Assembly (NCBI RefSeq): GCF_900105735.1
Contig: NZ_LT629793.1
Span: forward strand, 4,278,001 to 4,342,000
Direction: 5' to 3'
Length of the DNA stretch: 64,000 nucleotides
Origin: Pseudomonas yamanorum
GTDB taxonomy: Bacteria; Pseudomonadota; Gammaproteobacteria; Pseudomonadales; Pseudomonadaceae
Positions 63,006 to 64,000 of this stretch are shown here, piece after piece. Positions within the stretch are counted from its first letter, which is position 1; each line of letters starts with the position of its first letter. The notes under the pieces were generated by a model that saw nothing but the letters and a program-made list of their open reading frames with translations, was not told the DNA's origin and did no database searches. Made by a program: the position numbers and the translations under genes.

Positions 63006-63291
63006 AGGTTATTCCCTGTTACAGATGAGGAGGTAGAAGCCAGTGTAAGACAGTGTGGCGCGGCTTGCGCGACACAACTGCTTACAGTGTCCGTTTTTAT
63101 CGACACATTAAATCGCAAATAGTTTGCAAAGTGCCATCAATCGCGCGCGGAATACCCGCTATTTCAGGGGGTTACCACACTATTTTCTTAATCGGGTTGG
63201 TACGGCTTTTCTATTTATCTTCTGACTCCCGGGTCACTAGCCTCTGGCAAGCACAACTCAATGTGCACTAAAAAAACCAGAGGATACCTCG

Positions 63292-64000
63292 ATGAAAAAC
63301 CCTATTAGCCGCGGGCCTATTTCTGCGCGACAGGTGCTGTTTGTAGTGAGCGCCAGTCTTCTTTCGCTGTCCGTACACGCCGCCAACCTCACGCGCGACA
63401 ATGGCGCGGCGGTCGGTGACAATCAGAACTCGCAAACCGCCGGTGCGAATGGCCCGGTCCTGTTGCAAGACGTGCAACTGATCCAGAAACTGCAGCGCTT
63501 TGATCGCGAGCGTATTCCGGAGCGCGTTGTGCATGCCCGTGGCACTGGCGCTCACGGTACCTTCACCGTCACCGATAACCTCAGCGACCTGACAAAGGCC
63601 AAGGTATTTGCCGCCGGTGAAGCCACGCCGGTATTTGTGCGGTTTTCTGCGGTCGTTCACGGCAACCATTCGCCGGAAACCCTGCGTGACCCACGCGGCT
63701 TTGCCACCAAGTTCTACACCGCCGAAGGTAATTGGGACCTGGTCGGTAATAACTTCCCGACGTTCTTCATTCGCGATGCGATCAAGTTTCCGGACATGGT
63801 TCACGCCTTTAAACCAGACCCGCGCACTAACCTGGATGATGATTCCCGTCGCTTTGACTTCTTCTCCCATGTTCCGGAGTCCACTCGTACGTTGACCGAG
63901 TTGTACTCGGACTCCGGTACTCCAGCCAGTTACCGGGAAATGGACGGTAACGGTGTACACGCCTACAAGTTGATTAACGCCAAGGGCGAAGTGCACTACG
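63292..64000 (+). CDS. katB: Periplasmic catalase KatB-type (3' end outside window)
   Basis: First 236 codons of a monofunctional haem catalase. A signal peptide is present (about 1-30, ...SLSVHA). The catalytic His81 (RVVHARG) and Asn154 (VGNNFPTFF) are present, as is the [20 protein letters not shown] segment near 119-138. Breaks down hydrogen peroxide in the periplasm. I recall katB adjacent to mscL and fprB-like genes in P. aeruginosa, where katB responds to OxyR; I could not find a clear OxyR site in the 286 bp upstream. Cut by the right edge. Confidence 0.93.
   Translation, partial: MKNPISRGPISARQVLFVVSASLLSLSVHAANLTRDNGAAVGDNQNSQTAGANGPVLLQDVQLIQKLQRFDRERIPERVVHARGTGAHGTFTVTDNLSDLTKAKVFAAGEATPVFVRFSAVVHGNHSPETLRDPRGFATKFYTAEGNWDLVGNNFPTFFIRDAIKFPDMVHAFKPDPRTNLDDDSRRFDFFSHVPESTRTLTELYSDSGTPASYREMDGNGVHAYKLINAKGEVHY

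Noticed and set aside
63006..63291. OxyR site before katB
   Set aside because: Pieces like ATAG and CTAT occur but not in the ATAG-N7-CTAT tetrad arrangement.

Overview
The window is chromosomal DNA of a Pseudomonas, most likely of the P. fluorescens group. It is GC-rich and densely coded. It carries many short palindromic doublets of the GTGGGAGCGGGCTTGCTCGC and GTGGGAGCTGGCTTGCCTGC kinds, which are typical of REP/REPIN elements in fluorescent pseudomonads. Several gene blocks keep an order I remember from P. aeruginosa: hemL-thiE-thiD-ladS, aidB-like/amn/rluE/DUF2788/Lrp, the quinate cluster, and fprB-mscL-katB.

Layout. 1-4.9 kb: hemL (cut by the left edge), thiE and thiD on the minus strand, divergent from the LadS-type hybrid kinase. 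5-12.8 kb: AidB-like acyl-CoA dehydrogenase, AMP nucleosidase, RluE pseudouridine synthase, a small DUF2788 membrane protein, an Lrp regulator, a repeat-rich DUF6515 protein, a cation efflux protein and a lipoprotein. 13-31 kb: housekeeping and accessory single genes (HrpB, EEP-fold enzyme, YciC-like, DUF2076, a NYN/DnaQ-like nuclease pair, Lrp plus YedA-like exporter, RhlE, TIGR03862-type flavoprotein, HDAC-like amidohydrolase, GNAT, TesB, HAD phosphatase, secreted hydrolase plus YpfJ metallopeptidase, lipoprotein, second EamA exporter). 31-36.8 kb: a quinate/shikimate-to-protocatechuate catabolic cluster (MFS transporter, QuiC, TetR, quinate/shikimate dehydrogenase, AroQ). 37-46.5 kb: a complete haem-acquisition system hasI-hasS-hasR-hasA-hasD-hasE-hasF (sigma factor, anti-sigma, receptor, hemophore, type I secretion). 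46.4-47.5 kb: a 394-bp tandem triplication at the hasF/trmA convergent ends. 47.5-55.5 kb: TrmA, guanine/hypoxanthine permease, a small secreted protein, a three-subunit molybdenum hydroxylase and an MFS exporter. 55.5-56.7 kb: non-coding repeat island with two long inverted copies of one element. 56.7-64 kb: cyanide-insensitive quinol oxidase CioAB with a 55-aa DUF2474 partner, RlmG, a LuxR solo, FprB, MscL and a periplasmic catalase cut by the right edge.

How genes work together. The has genes form one iron-controlled circuit: a Fur-like box precedes hasI, the receptor has an N-terminal signalling domain for HasS/HasI, and HasDEF export HasA. The quinate cluster feeds protocatechuate into the beta-ketoadipate pathway. 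Both of its divergent promoter regions carry a PcaR-like palindrome beside a shared second motif, which suggests two-input control. The 3' regions of many genes are REPINs or intrinsic terminators. I did not find a CRISPR array, a prophage, an insertion sequence with transposase, a tRNA or an rRNA. The most unusual local structures are the hasF/trmA triplication, the paired quinate operators, a possible orphan sRNA near 10.1-10.25 kb, and the inverted repeat island before cioA.
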